DNA of 64,000 nt from Escallonia rubra (lineage: Eukaryota; Streptophyta; Magnoliopsida; Escalloniales; Escalloniaceae): NCBI GenBank assembly GCA_033065855.1, contig JAVXUO010000529.1:186001-250000 (forward strand), given 5' to 3'. Positions 10,901 through 22,432 of the stretch are shown here, piece after piece; position 1 is the stretch's first letter; every line of letters starts with the position of its first letter. Position numbers and translations under genes: made by a program. The notes beneath the pieces were generated by a model that saw only the letters and a list, made by a program, of their open reading frames with translations, made no database searches and was not told the DNA's origin.

Positions 10901-11460
10901 TGCGACACGTAGGATTTGTTGAGCTCTTATATTTTTTACAAGTAAGATATTTAGAACTCTTGATCAGCAATTACATTAAAAATTCCAAGAGAATTATATT
11001 CTCTTTAAGATCGCTAAAGGTAAGTTTGAAAGGAATCTAATTTTTTATAAGTTATACTGTTAAAGTCTAACGTGTTACACTCAGACTTAATTAAGAACAA
11101 ATTTGTATTTGGAAGAAAATAACTTGTGGCCAGCTAAGATTGAGTTGGAAGAAAATAAATGTAAAATGAGTTAAAAGAATTTTTCCCCATTAATTGATAA
11201 CAATGGTCAATTATGATAGTTAAGATAATGGTACTAGGGAGATTTCGGCGGTCGATGTCACAGATGCAGTGGTGGGAACTGGAAATGTGACAATGATTAC
11301 GAATGTGATACTAATAATTCTTGTGGTGGTAGTTATAACACTGTTAATGAGATTGAGATTTGTAATAGTTTTGACAATCCATTGTTGTAACGATACGTGT
11401 AGTTCTCGAGATGGTTGTGGTGGTGGTAATCTTAGCAGTAGGATTATAGTGATGGCAGAT
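10900..11460. other. AT-rich stretch, nothing recognised
   Basis: No conserved coding, repeat ends or RNA gene seen. A short open frame at 11,269-11,544 is Val/Ile/Thr-rich with no family likeness and is probably chance. Confidence 0.5.
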
Positions 11461-11462
11461 GT

Positions 11463-13003
11463 AACATCCTGGAATTTTCAGAACGTTAACACTCGCTCAA
11501 TCATATACACTAAACAATATTATCCTCAAAACATAACCAAATAATACCATAACTTTCAGAGCAACTAAAACATCCATCAATGTATTTTCTCTCAGTGTAC
11601 AATCATACTTGGAAACTAAATTTAAACCTGAATAAAATAGCAAAGTCACCCATGCAGGGGTTCTAACAATCAATACCAAAAATTAAATCATTTTCTCTTT
11701 CACTCGGCTCTAATCCATACTCAGGTAAGCTAGTGCTGGTTATCACAAGCAAAAAAAAAAAAAATCAAATGAGAGTGAACTTTTGAGGGCCCAGTAAGGT
11801 TGATTAAAGATTTAAAAATAACAAAACGATTTAGACGATTTTACATTTACAGTCAAATGATAATTTTTAAAAAACATTTTTAAATAAAACCAATGCATTT
11901 TGATATAAACATAGGGACAAGTATCAACTCAATCCCTTAATTCAATAATAATTTCAAAACAGTTCAGGTACAATAAAATAGAAACAGGAAACATGAAACA
12001 TTGAACATGAGAAATACACTATAGCAAAGCCACCCCGGCAATGCTCGATACGCTTTACATATGCATATGTACACTGACTAGTCCATTTAGGTACTAGTTT
12101 AACCCAACCAACGGACCATCCTTATAACGCCAAAAATTTGCACCATCGCTATAACTCCCATATTACTAACTCATGTCAACATTTAGAAGGAGTAAATAAA
12201 ATTGAAAATGCTTTACGATGAGCGAATCAATAAACAGATAAAATGAACAATGAATTCCAAACAATCGCTTTAAGGCTCAATTTAGGGGTTCATGAGCAAT
12301 TGAAAACATATTCATGACAAATAAAATATCAGAGTTCATTAAAAATTTGATAATAACTCAAAAAATTATATATGATATGAATCAGATGAAATAGGGTTTC
12401 AGATAGAATTTCTTACCTCGATCCAAGCTATGCTAAATTAATCAACCTCGGTCCAAAAATCCTTGAATTAACATAAATTGGCAAATTCATTTATTAGAAA
12501 AAAATATTCTACACTACTATACTAGAAATCTAATAATAACTACCCACAGCGTATTTACTTTCAACTCAAAGCGGTCCCGCATACGACTAACATAACCGAA
12601 ATCTCTATATACTCTTTAATGCGTAATGATACTCCAAATACATATTAAATTAAAAAAAATACTTTTATAGCTCAAAACAATATAAAAAGTCAAAATATGA
12701 ATTTCTAAAATTTTAAATATTTTTGAATTAAAATAATTTCTTTAAATACAAGAAAAACCCATAAATAGCCATAATGTCTTTAACTTAAAATAAAGTCCCA
12801 TAATTTTTTTAACAGATTTAGAATATGTATAAAAATTTTAGAAATTGAAATCAGAATATAAGAGACATCAAAACTATTTTTTAGATTTTTTATTTTGCTA
12901 AAACCAATGCGATACCGAAATGAAAGCAAATCAACTCTAAAAATCACCAAACTTAAACTCAGAATTTTTTATACAATAAGAACAATACTCAAATTTAATA
13001 TAT
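11463..13003 (-). mobile_element. Probable gypsy LTR (fossil), truncated
   Basis: On the minus strand the block ends in AGGATGTTACATC, like the GGGTGTTACA ends of Tekay/Del-type gypsy LTRs. It has no coding sense and contains leader-like sequence (GAGGTAAGAAATTC at about 12,410). Its far end is cut at 13,004, where the truncated Copia LTR begins. No primer site or polypurine tract was seen, so the family is tentative. Confidence 0.35.
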
Positions 13004-13199
13004 GAGGCTCACTCTCAATCAAAGAATTGCTCACAAAGTTGCTCTCTTTAATGATGTAAAATCATGAAGATGAACAGAGATACATTTAATCTATGAGCCT
13101 TGATGTTTCTATGATGAATGGAGGCTTAGAATGTGGTTTTCATGGTGTATGATGAAGCCCCAAATCATTTATATAGAGAGCAAATGAAATATAGCCGTT

Positions 13200-13370
13200 A
13201 TAGGCAAAATATGGGCAAAACTGCAATTGCAGTCGACTGTATTCACAAGACAGTCGACTGAGTTCCCCCTAAAATAGCCGTTGGAGTCTTGTCCTCGAAA
13301 ATAGCCATTGGAGCCGACTGCTTTCAAATGCAGTCGACTGGATTCAAATACAGTCGATTGTATTACCCTA
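13200..13370. repeat. Cluster of CAGTCGACTG palindromes in LTR (left)
   Basis: Several perfect or near-perfect copies of the 10-bp palindrome CAGTCGACTG lie within about 150 bp of the left LTR. The same cluster recurs in the right LTR at 16,110-16,265. They could be regulatory sites of the LTR; the function is unknown. Confidence 0.7.
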
Positions 13371-14821
13371 ATGCCTATCAGCTGTCTCACGGAACCCCCT
13401 TTCCTATTTTGGGCATAACTTTCTCTAGAAAAATCGGATTGAGATGCCGTTTTTTGCGTTGGAAAGCTAATGAAAGGTTTTATCAAGATATGAAAATATT
13501 GGCACCAAAATAGTTTTTGAGAAAATCTGAGTGAGTTCCAAAGTTTACTCATTTTCAAGAACCACACTTGTGTGAAAAGTTATGAACTCACATGCAATGC
13601 ATAAGGGTCCTAAGGTCTTTTTAGGTCATAGTCATCAATCCAAGCATCAAACCAAGACTAGTTACATAATAGGAAAGATCAATTATAATCGATAGTAACT
13701 TAGCCGATGCATTCTTTGTTGCTCTTTGACATTGGACTTGGTGAAGCTTCTATAGCATGTCCACTATAACTTTAAGCTTCTTTGGCTTTAATCCATCTAT
13801 CCAAATTCTCAAATGTGTCTTCATGAGTGTACATGTATATACCTACTAAGAATACACTCAAAGCACATATTAGAACATAATCAATGTGTAGTTATCATCA
13901 AAACAAGATGTAAGCCTAGGTTATCCAACCATAGGACTAATAATCTCCCCCTTTTTGATGATGACAAACATTGATTCTATATAAGTAAGATGTATCAGAT
14001 GATAGTCAATTAAGCACAACAATCTCACTTAGGACATTCAATCATCTCTAGTATACTCAAGAAGTGTCAATCTATCTCGTATAGCAATTAAGATCGTAGC
14101 TACCTTCCTTAGCTAAAACAATATATGCTCTTCCTCTAGCGTTCTCTCAAACATACAATCACATAGCATATAGAATCAAGATTATTTCTCACCCTTTGTC
14201 ATCAACAAGAAGGCAAGGGTATGCGTGAATAAGCAAGATAATGGCGTGAAGTGCATATAACTCATGAATTCATATGGATGACATTGAGAGTTCCTTCATG
14301 ATCCAAAGGAAGATATGTAATGTAACCCAATAATCTCATCTACTTCATGCATTCTCCAAGAGTAACAAGATAGAATGTGATTCAAGCATGTAAGCTCCCT
14401 CTATCAAGTTTGCATACTCCATCCTAATGTATGCTCCCCCTCAATCAATGCACGCCAATAATATCCAACAAACACAACTAAATGTCTAACCGAGTCATGC
14501 TCTTTTGGCATTACCAAAAGGTGTGTGTGTGTAGGAATGTCAACTTGAAGCATTAAGACGACACAATCTCAACATAGAATTTCTATAAAGCCAACAATAG
14601 TCATCAACAATCAATGTTTCCAATATAAGTGCAAGAGGACCATTTATCGTCATCTAAATCCAACAAGTATCCAAGATTATAAGTAAACAATCAAGGATTG
14701 ATGGCAAGGTTCACATCAATTCCTAGCAAGCTATTTATATCATGAGGAATAAGTGTGAAAATTTATTAAGCATGCATAATGATGTATAAGTTTAGCACAT
14801 ACCACAATGTTTAATAGAGCA

Positions 14822-15283
14822 TTAGGTTTTACCGTCTTGGTGAACTACCAAGGAATTCAATATAATGAGGGATAATTTTGAAGTCCGTTTTCTTTGACAA
14901 GCTTTGAGGCTTTTTGTGAAACGGAAATTCGTTTCCATGATAGATTCATCGAAAAACATTTGAAACAATTCATATTCTCTATGCCATAAATTCATCTTTG
15001 AATCTCTTAGAAAAGAAGTCCCTTCATGAGTGACTTGAAGTGTATCCCACATACTCTTAGCCGAATCACACATAATAACTCGATTGAGTTCATTTGTGTT
15101 TAGAGCACAAACAAGACAATTCTTAACTCTAGAATTCATGCAAAGCATATTTCTATCATAGTCATTAAATTCGGATTTCTCCTTTGGCACAAGATTATTC
15201 CTAATCCTCTTGGTTGGAACATAAGGGCCATCTTCAATGATTCCCCACATTTCATAATCTAAAGATTCTAAAAATACTCGCAT
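14822..15283 (-). pseudogene. Copia gag remnant
   Basis: A 153-codon open stretch resembling the Copia gag (UBN2/DUF4219-like) N-terminal half: LDYEMWGIIEDG, ending of a KSMWDTLQVTHEGTS-type motif, and a MNLWHREYELFQM block. No zinc knuckle follows. It is the only coding relic inside the Copia element and is incomplete compared with a normal gag-pol. Confidence 0.65.
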
Positions 15284-16844
15284 CTTAATTTTTCATATAC
15301 TATATGAAAACATCAAAAAGTGAAGGTCTAGTAATAGAATTCCCCTCAAGACTAGGAAACCCCATTATCTTTTAACTATCTAGGTGTTAACCAAAAAATC
15401 AAGAGCCGAGGCTCTGATACCACTATAGCTTTTAATGGGGAGTTTAAACTAAGCACAATCATAAATCTCAAACAAATCAAGTAATACTTCAATGAAGATA
15501 CTAACTAAACAATCTCAAAAAATTAAAGAGCAATAAGTAAAGAGATTGAGTTAGAGATACTTGACAAGGAGATTTAAATGGTTCGGCTTGAACTACTCTC
15601 AAGCCTACATCCACCTCTTCAAGGAAGTCCTTTGCAAGAGCACTAGAATCCACTAGCAACAATCTTCTTCCGGGTCAAGATCAAAACCCTTACAACACTT
15701 GGTGATATCCCCACACCAAGCACAAGCCTTGAATCTACAAAGCTCACCCAAGACTTGGCAAACCCAAGCCTTGATCACAATCCTTTTACAAAGATCAATT
15801 GTGTACAAAGAAATCCTCTTGAAAAGAAATGAGTACAAATAAAGTTCTAGTACAATAGAGAGATGAAAGAATTGATGATTTGAAGGATGCTCACTCTCAA
15901 TCAAAGAATTTCTCACAAAGATGTTCTCTTTAATGATGTAAAATCATGAAGATGAAGAGAGATAAGTTTAATCTATGAGCCTTGATGTGTCTCTGATGAA
16001 TGGAGGCTTAGAATGTGGTTTTCATGGTGTATGATGAAGCCCCAAATCATTTATATAGAGAGCAAATGAAATATAGCCGTTATAGGCAAAATATGGGCAA
16101 AACTACCATTGCAGTCGACTGTATTCACAATGCAGTCGACTGGGTTCCCCTTAAAATAGCCGTTGGAGTCTTGTCCTCGAAAATAGCCGTTGGAGCTGAA
16201 TTTTGACCAATTCGATCGACTGCATTCCAATGCAGTCGAATGGATTCAAATACAGTCGACTGTATTACCCTACTGCCTATCAGCTGCCTCACGGAACCCC
16301 CTTTCTTATTTTGAGCATAACTTTCTCTAGAAAAATCGGATTGAGATGCCGTTTTTTGCGTTGGAAAGCTAATGAAATTTTTTATTAAGACATGAAAATA
16401 TTAGCACCAAAATATTTTTTGAGAAAATCTGAGTGAGTTCCAAAGTTCACTCATTTTCAAGAACCACACTTGTGTGCAAGGTTATGAACTCACATGCAAT
16501 GCACAAGGTGTCCTAAGGTCTTTTTAGGTCATAGTCATCAATCCAAGCATCAACTAAGACTAGTTACATAATATGAAAGATCAATTATAATCGATAGTAA
16601 CTTATCCGATGCATTCTTTGTTGCTCTTCGACATTGGACTTGATGAAGCTTCTATAGCATGTCCACTATAACTTTAAGCTTCTTTGGCTTTAATCCATCA
16701 ATCCAACTTCTCAAATGTGTCTTCATGAGTGTGCATGTATATACCTACTAAGAATACACTCAAAGCACACATTAGAACATAATCAATGTGTAGTTATCAT
16801 CAAAATAAGATGTAAGCCTAGGTTATCCAACCATAGGACTAACA

Positions 16845-17544
16845 ATATATATATATACACTATCATTAGATATTTAGCAAAACCCTAGTTTCCTTCGAAA
16901 TTGTCAGGAACAAACTCAATACAATCCAAATTCTTTTTAGTTAAAGTTTCTTTTATGGATTACTGAAATACATAGACGAATTGAGAGAAAATAACATTAG
17001 ATTATGCTTCTCCACTATTAACACCCAAACCCCTCCTCCTAAGCACACTGATATAGTTGTCTATAGGGATATACATTGATGTATATTTGTAGGTAAATTA
17101 CCATAATTTTACAAGATTCATTTGGTATACCGCGATACTATCTATGAAGATCTTATAAATGAAATAATATTGTAGCAATATATAGAAATCATCAATCCGC
17201 TATTGCAATGGACCCAACTTACTAAATTACGAATTTGAAACAAGAAAATTGGTTGCCTCTCTCTCTCTCTTTCTCTCTGTGTATGTGACACACATACATA
17301 TCCTGTATATCATGACACAATTATTGAAGATCCTAGAAATGAATAAAAGTATGGCTAACTATTAGTACTAAAGTTGAGAAAGGTGTGAATATATATAAAT
17401 CACCAATCCAGCATTGCAATTGAGTCAACTTATGAAATCACAAATTTAAAATGATATGCGAAAGGATTATATGTTTGAGTGTCAATGATCGAGTCTGAGC
17501 ATTGATGCCAGTAAAAAAAACCAAAAAGGTTCAACACGCGCGTA

Positions 17545-17590
<46 letters not shown>

Positions 17591-18780
17591 TGAACTATAC
17601 CATTACAAGATAAATCCTATATACAGTACCATTTTACAATATTGGAAGAACCAAGAAATGAAACAAGTATGTTTAAAAAAAAAAAAAAAAAAGTAACAAG
17701 TATGTTTAATTTGTGTACCAAGTTGAAAAGGTAAAAAACATTTTTGCATATCAGTTACAATTACTCGAAGCATAGACTTTAAATGATCGGTGAAGGATTC
17801 AGTGAATGTCTGTAATTGAGTTTGAGATTGGACCTAAGCTAAACTTATTCACGAGTTAAACCTTGTAAAAACAAAAACAATGTCGCCAACATTTTTTTGG
17901 GTACACGTCACTTGAATATGTAAAGCAATTGTGAGGCATCAACTGCAACCATTGGTTCAAATCTTTTTCGAATACATACGTGAAACAGAGACTAGAAAGA
18001 TAAATAGTCTCTAAAACTTATAGTGCACAACCGTCCTTTTAATGTACTTTAGTGATCTAAGTATAAGTTTATTTAACTGCACAAGCACATATGGAGTACA
18101 TGCATGATTCAAGAAACTAAACAACTTGTCATTTAAGGCTAATCTTCCGTGTGTAAGAACAATATTTTTGAGAAATAATCTCTTTTACCATCTTATTAAG
18201 CGTTGACTAGATAATATCAAGATCCGCATTTTCAAACAAAATAGAAAGGAACAAAATTTTAATTTTATGCTATGTTTTTTATGCCTTTTTTGTATGTGAT
18301 ATGCACCTTGCTTGCTTAATTCATATGAATCATCAACTACACAATAGTAGGTTAAAGATTGGATAACACAACCATGAATGAAATGAGTCATGTCGACGTA
18401 GGGAATATCTATTGCTTATTTCATAACCCCTATTTATTAACTTGGGAAAATTTTAATACAACCAAAAAATGGTAAAATGTAATATAGCACCAAATAACAA
18501 TGAGCTCAGTGGAAATGGTTCTTTCACATATAATGAAAGATGTGAGTTCCGACGCATGGTCGACGACTTATTCTACCAAAGTCCTCGTCCATACTAACGG
18601 TAAATGAATCAAAATTCATAAAGTTTTTTATAAGTTCTAGGAAGAGCATCTCGTCCTTTTCTCTTGTGATCTCCGGAAGGTGCTTGGTTGTATATCCATA
18701 TAAATACGATCTAGGCAATCCAGTTTATAACATACAAAAAGTATTTTGTTTCTTAAAAATAAAAAATTCAGAATACTTTC
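16845..18780 (-). other. Orphan upstream region of a lost protease copy
   Basis: Matches the DNA upstream of the intact protease at 24,694-26,049. 16,915-17,080 aligns with about 26,145-26,310, 18,060-18,130 with about 28,990-29,060, and 18,340-18,600 with about 34,630-34,880. The gene should lie left of 16,845, but the Copia LTR is there and no protease coding is present. It includes (CT)n(CA)n at 17,545-17,590. There are no open genes. Confidence 0.65.
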
Positions 18781-18837
18781 TTAATCTCCTAAAGTCTATC
18801 TACATTTGTTTCAAAAGGATATTTTTGGAAACCTTCG

Positions 18838-19316
18838 GCTCTGTTTGGTAACGTTTATTTTTCTAATTTTTTCTCCAGTTTTGTAAACTAGAGAAAATAA
18901 ACGCGTTTAGCACACAGTTTTTTTTTTCTTCAGTTTTGAAAATCAGTTTTTAAAACATGGCTGTTTTTGAGAACTCTAATATAGGAGTTTTGAGTTATCA
19001 GTTTTGGTTTTTATTTTGAGACCACCACCACCACAGCCACCAGCCACGGCTGCCGGCAACCACAGCTAGCTGGCCGATAGTCATCGTCGACGACCGCCTG
19101 CAGCCACCACCTCCGGCCACTGCAAACCACCACTAAAGAAAAAACTCAAAATAAAAACTAGGTAATCAAACACCCCAAAAGAAAAAAACTCAAAATAAAA
19201 AATTGGGTAATCAAACACCCATTTGTTTTTGTAAAAAAAAAACTAAACTGGTTTTTGTTTTTATTTTTTTGGAAACATAAAATCAAAACTGAAAGTATTT
19301 TCAAATGCTACCTTCG
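18838..19316 (+). mobile_element. hAT-like MITE, copy B, with CCA/CCG-rich core
   Basis: About 480 bp, from CTCTGTTTGGTAACGTTT to TTTTCAAATGCTACC. The flanks are AT-rich with internal short inverted segments (GGTAATCAAACACCC). The core at 19,018-19,135 is rich in CCACCA/GCCGGC. The family includes copy A (6,249-7,950) and copy C (37,063-37,486). No coding. Confidence 0.65.
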
Positions 19317-19414
19317 ATATTGCAAATTGCATTTCTTCTCAGGCTTTGTTGTACCCTGGTAACGAATTTGCCTGCAACCCATTAGCAAACTCTATCTTGA
19401 GTGGGGGCAAATAA

Positions 19415-22400
19415 TGTTGTAAAGAAGTGTCTTTAGATATGCATCAAAGCCTATACCTTTCCGTTTCCCAATGTTGAAAAAGACAAATTAATGCAAGAGA
19501 GAAACTTTCGTCATTTCATTTTCTTTCGTGTACATCATCTATTTTTTTATATATACATGACTATACATTCGAACTAACTGATATGAGGGAAGATATTGTA
19601 CATGTGATCAAATTTTAAATCTTAAAAAACTCAAAGGGATATTATTTTTGAATTTGAACTTGTTGAGTTTTATCCTTGTGTGCTCCAATAGCCCCCCGCA
19701 AGCTCAGCGTACCATGAACACTGAGCTTGAGGCGAATAAGTTAAAAATGGGGAATGGATAGTGGCTTGGTAAAAATGTCTGCCGGTTGGTCAACATTTGA
19801 AATGAACCGAATATCGAGTGCACGTTTGGCAAGACATTCACAGACAAAATGGTAGTCGATCTCGATGTGTTTGGTGCGATCATGAAAGACTGGATTTGAA
19901 GTAAGATAGACTGAATCAATATTGTCACACCAGAGAGTGGGCGGTTGAGATGAACGAAAACCGAGTTCAGATAACAAAAAGTGACTGTGGCGATGGCTTT
20001 GTACTCAACCTTGATGCTAGATCGAGCAACTGCTTGCTGTTTACACGAACTCCAAGATATTAAATTAGGGCTAAGGAAAACATAATATCCACTGGTTGAA
20101 CGACGATTATCGGGACATCCCACCCAATCGGCATCAGAAAATGCATATCTTGGAGTTCATATGATTGATTGTATCTTTAAGATAGTGCAAAATCTGTTTA
20201 ACAACAGGTCAATGTTCAGATGTTAGGACATGCATGAATTGAGCAAGCTTGTTCACCGAGAATGAAATATCGGGATGTGTGAATGATAGGTACTGGACGG
20301 GCCCCAACAATACTGTGATACTCAGAAGGGGAGGGATGTGAATCACCCTGATGGCGAGAGAGCTGCGTAGATGTGGACATGGGCGTGTGGACAGGTTTGG
20401 CATCAGCAAGATTGGTGCGCAGTAGTGAATCAGTGATATATTTCCTTTCCAGTAGTAGAAGACCCGTATACGAGTGAATAACTTCGATACCCAGAAAAAA
20501 TGTAAGGGACCCTAAATCCTTAACGGAAAATTTGCACTCTAATAGCTTGTTTGCGAGTTTTTTTTAAGAGAGAAATGAGAGGAAAAGAAAGGAAAGTGAC
20601 TCCTTTCTTTCATTTTCTCTAGTTTGTGAGTTTTTTGAGGAGAGAAAAGAAGAGAAAAGAGAGGAAAGTTTGGACCTATTTTGTCTCTAAATATTTCCTC
20701 CCAAAATTGGGAAGAAACGGAGAGAAAGGAAACTTTCGCAAGTAATATTTTAAAACTACCCGTATTACCCTTGAAATAATGAAGACTAAATTTTTGAAGA
20801 CTTTTAGATTTTAGGGTTCCTTTCAAGAACTTCTCATTTACTTACAAACAAATAATTATTTTAAATGTTAGAGTTGAGTCAAAACTGATTGTTTCACTTT
20901 TAGTGTGACATTAATCAGATTTTGATGTTGGAATGTTTGTAGTCAATTCATGACTACTTCTTGTTTTTTTTTCTATTGTGACATTAACTAGTGATGAAAG
21001 ACTTATTACAATTATATGATATGAATTTTGTATGATATCATTGATGACTAATTTATTTTCCTATTAAAGTCATATTCTTTTTTAGTATCATACATCATGA
21101 TCTTTGTTAGAATTACGATGATATAGTTTAAGGGTATATATGTAACCGGGTGTCTTTTCTTTTCTTTTCTGCTGAACTCACAAACAAGAGAAATGAATGA
21201 TATTTTCTTTTCTTTCTTAAACTCACAAACAGTGGAAAGGAAAGTTGTCTTCCCTTCTCTTCCTTTCTCTTCTTTTCTCTCATCTCAAAACTCACAAACA
21301 TGCTATAAGTCGCCAACAAGTTTGTTGATTGTAGCACATGAATTTCCGGTGAGAATAATGTCATCTACATAAACTAGAATACAAAGAAAAATATTGTGAT
21401 TGCGAAATAAAAAAAGAGAGGCGTCGGATTTATATACAGTGAAACCCAACTGAGAGCGATAGGGGAGCATACCAGGCACGCGGAGCCTGCTTAAGGCCAT
21501 AGAGTGCCTTACGTAATTTACAGACATAAGAGGGAAATTGTGGATGTTGAAAGCCAGGTGGTTGAAGCATAAACACAGCTTTATCTAGGTGGCCATGGAG
21601 AAAGGCGCTATTAACATCAATTTGACGAAGTGGCCAGCCCTGAGACACTGCAAGGGAAAGAATGACGCGAACAATGGTAGGCTTGATAACAGGACTGAAC
21701 GTCTCGCTGTAATCGATCCCTTCCTGTTATTTGTATCCTTTGGCTACCAAGCGAGCCTTATACCGTTCAACGGAATCGTCGACGTGTCTCTTAATACGAA
21801 AGAGTCATTTGCAACCAATGATATTTGCTTGAGGCAGAAATGGAACTAAGGTCCAAGTAGCATCGCACATGAGCGCATTATGCTCATCTTGCATAGCATG
21901 ACACCATTGAGGTTGTTTGGAGGCTTGTGAGTAATAGGTGGTTCAACTTCACATAGAAAGGCAGAGAGGGGATATTTGGAGGCTGTATAGGTTTTGGGTT
22001 TATGGATTTCAGCTTTAGAGTGGGTAATTATGGGGTGCATGGGATGAGGGTGAACTTTCGTAGAGGAAGAATTAAGAGAAGTCGAAGAGAGAGAGAGAGT
22101 CAGAAAATGAAGAGGGGTGAGGAGAAGAAGTTTGTAGGGGCTTAGGTATTCAGTGGGGGTGGGCAGAGGTTTTTGTGAGGGGCATATTTTTTTTAAGGAC
22201 TTGGTGGTAATGGTGAGGATGAAAATGAAGGACCCACTGAATGGTGAGGATGAAAATTAGGTAGATATGATGTGATTTGGTTTGGGGTGAGGTAGGATTT
22301 AGTGGGATTTGGGAGGGATTTTGAGGATTTAATTTGAATTGGAGGGAGGTAGAATCCGTTGGGATAGGGTGATTTGAAAGAGAGTTAGGAAGATAAGAAA

Positions 22401-22432
22401 GAGTTGACAAGTGGCGAGATAAGGGGGGAATA
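19415..22432 (-). mobile_element. Copia retrotransposon fossil, pol 3' half and LTR
   Basis: On the minus strand: spacer between integrase and RT (about 22,430-21,900), reverse transcriptase (21,650-21,300, including [16 protein letters not shown] and [16 protein letters not shown]), a later RT part (20,500-20,200), and RNase H (20,120-19,740, with [12 protein letters not shown] and DIFTKPL). A purine-rich tract near 19,690 is followed by a likely short 3' LTR (about 19,415-19,690). Gag, protease and most of integrase are absent. It is broken in many places, so clearly old. A MITE at 20,543-21,305 is nested in the RT region, and a LINE fragment abuts at 22,432. Confidence 0.8.
20543..21305. 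mobile_element. TAA-flanked MITE (PIF/Harbinger-like) inside Copia
   Basis: 763 bp flanked by TAA on both sides (20,540-20,542 and 21,306-21,308). Terminal inverted repeats: TAGCTTGTTTGCGAGTTTT on the left and TAGCATGTTTGTGAGTTTTG inverted on the right. The subterminal DNA is purine-rich GAGAGAAAAG on one side and its complement on the other. There is no transposase. The 3-bp TAA duplication is the Harbinger hallmark; the terminal bases are not the usual GGG start, so the family is probable only. Confidence 0.7.

Larger units (their letters stand above)
13004..16844 (-). mobile_element. Copia LTR retrotransposon with large internal deletion (fossil)
   Basis: Minus-strand element. The 5' LTR is about 15,423-16,844 and starts TGTTAGTCC. 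Primer site TGGTATCAGAGC is at 15,411-15,422. A gag-like remnant lies at 14,822-15,283, and a polypurine tract AAAAAGGGGGAGA at about 13,943-13,956. The 3' LTR from about 13,942 down to 13,004 is cut short. The internal region is only about 1.45 kb, so protease, integrase, reverse transcriptase and RNase H are missing; it could move only with help. The two LTRs differ by several percent over the shared part, suggesting an age of low millions of years at usual plant rates. Broken. Confidence 0.8.

Noticed and set aside
827-15422. tRNA genes at the two TGGTATCAGAGC sites
   Set aside because: Only 12 bases match the tRNA 3' end; no cloverleaf around them. They are primer binding sites.
19330-19412. 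Plus-strand exon-like piece after TTCTCAG
   Set aside because: Only about 30 codons, no family likeness, lies between a MITE and an LTR; too weak to call.
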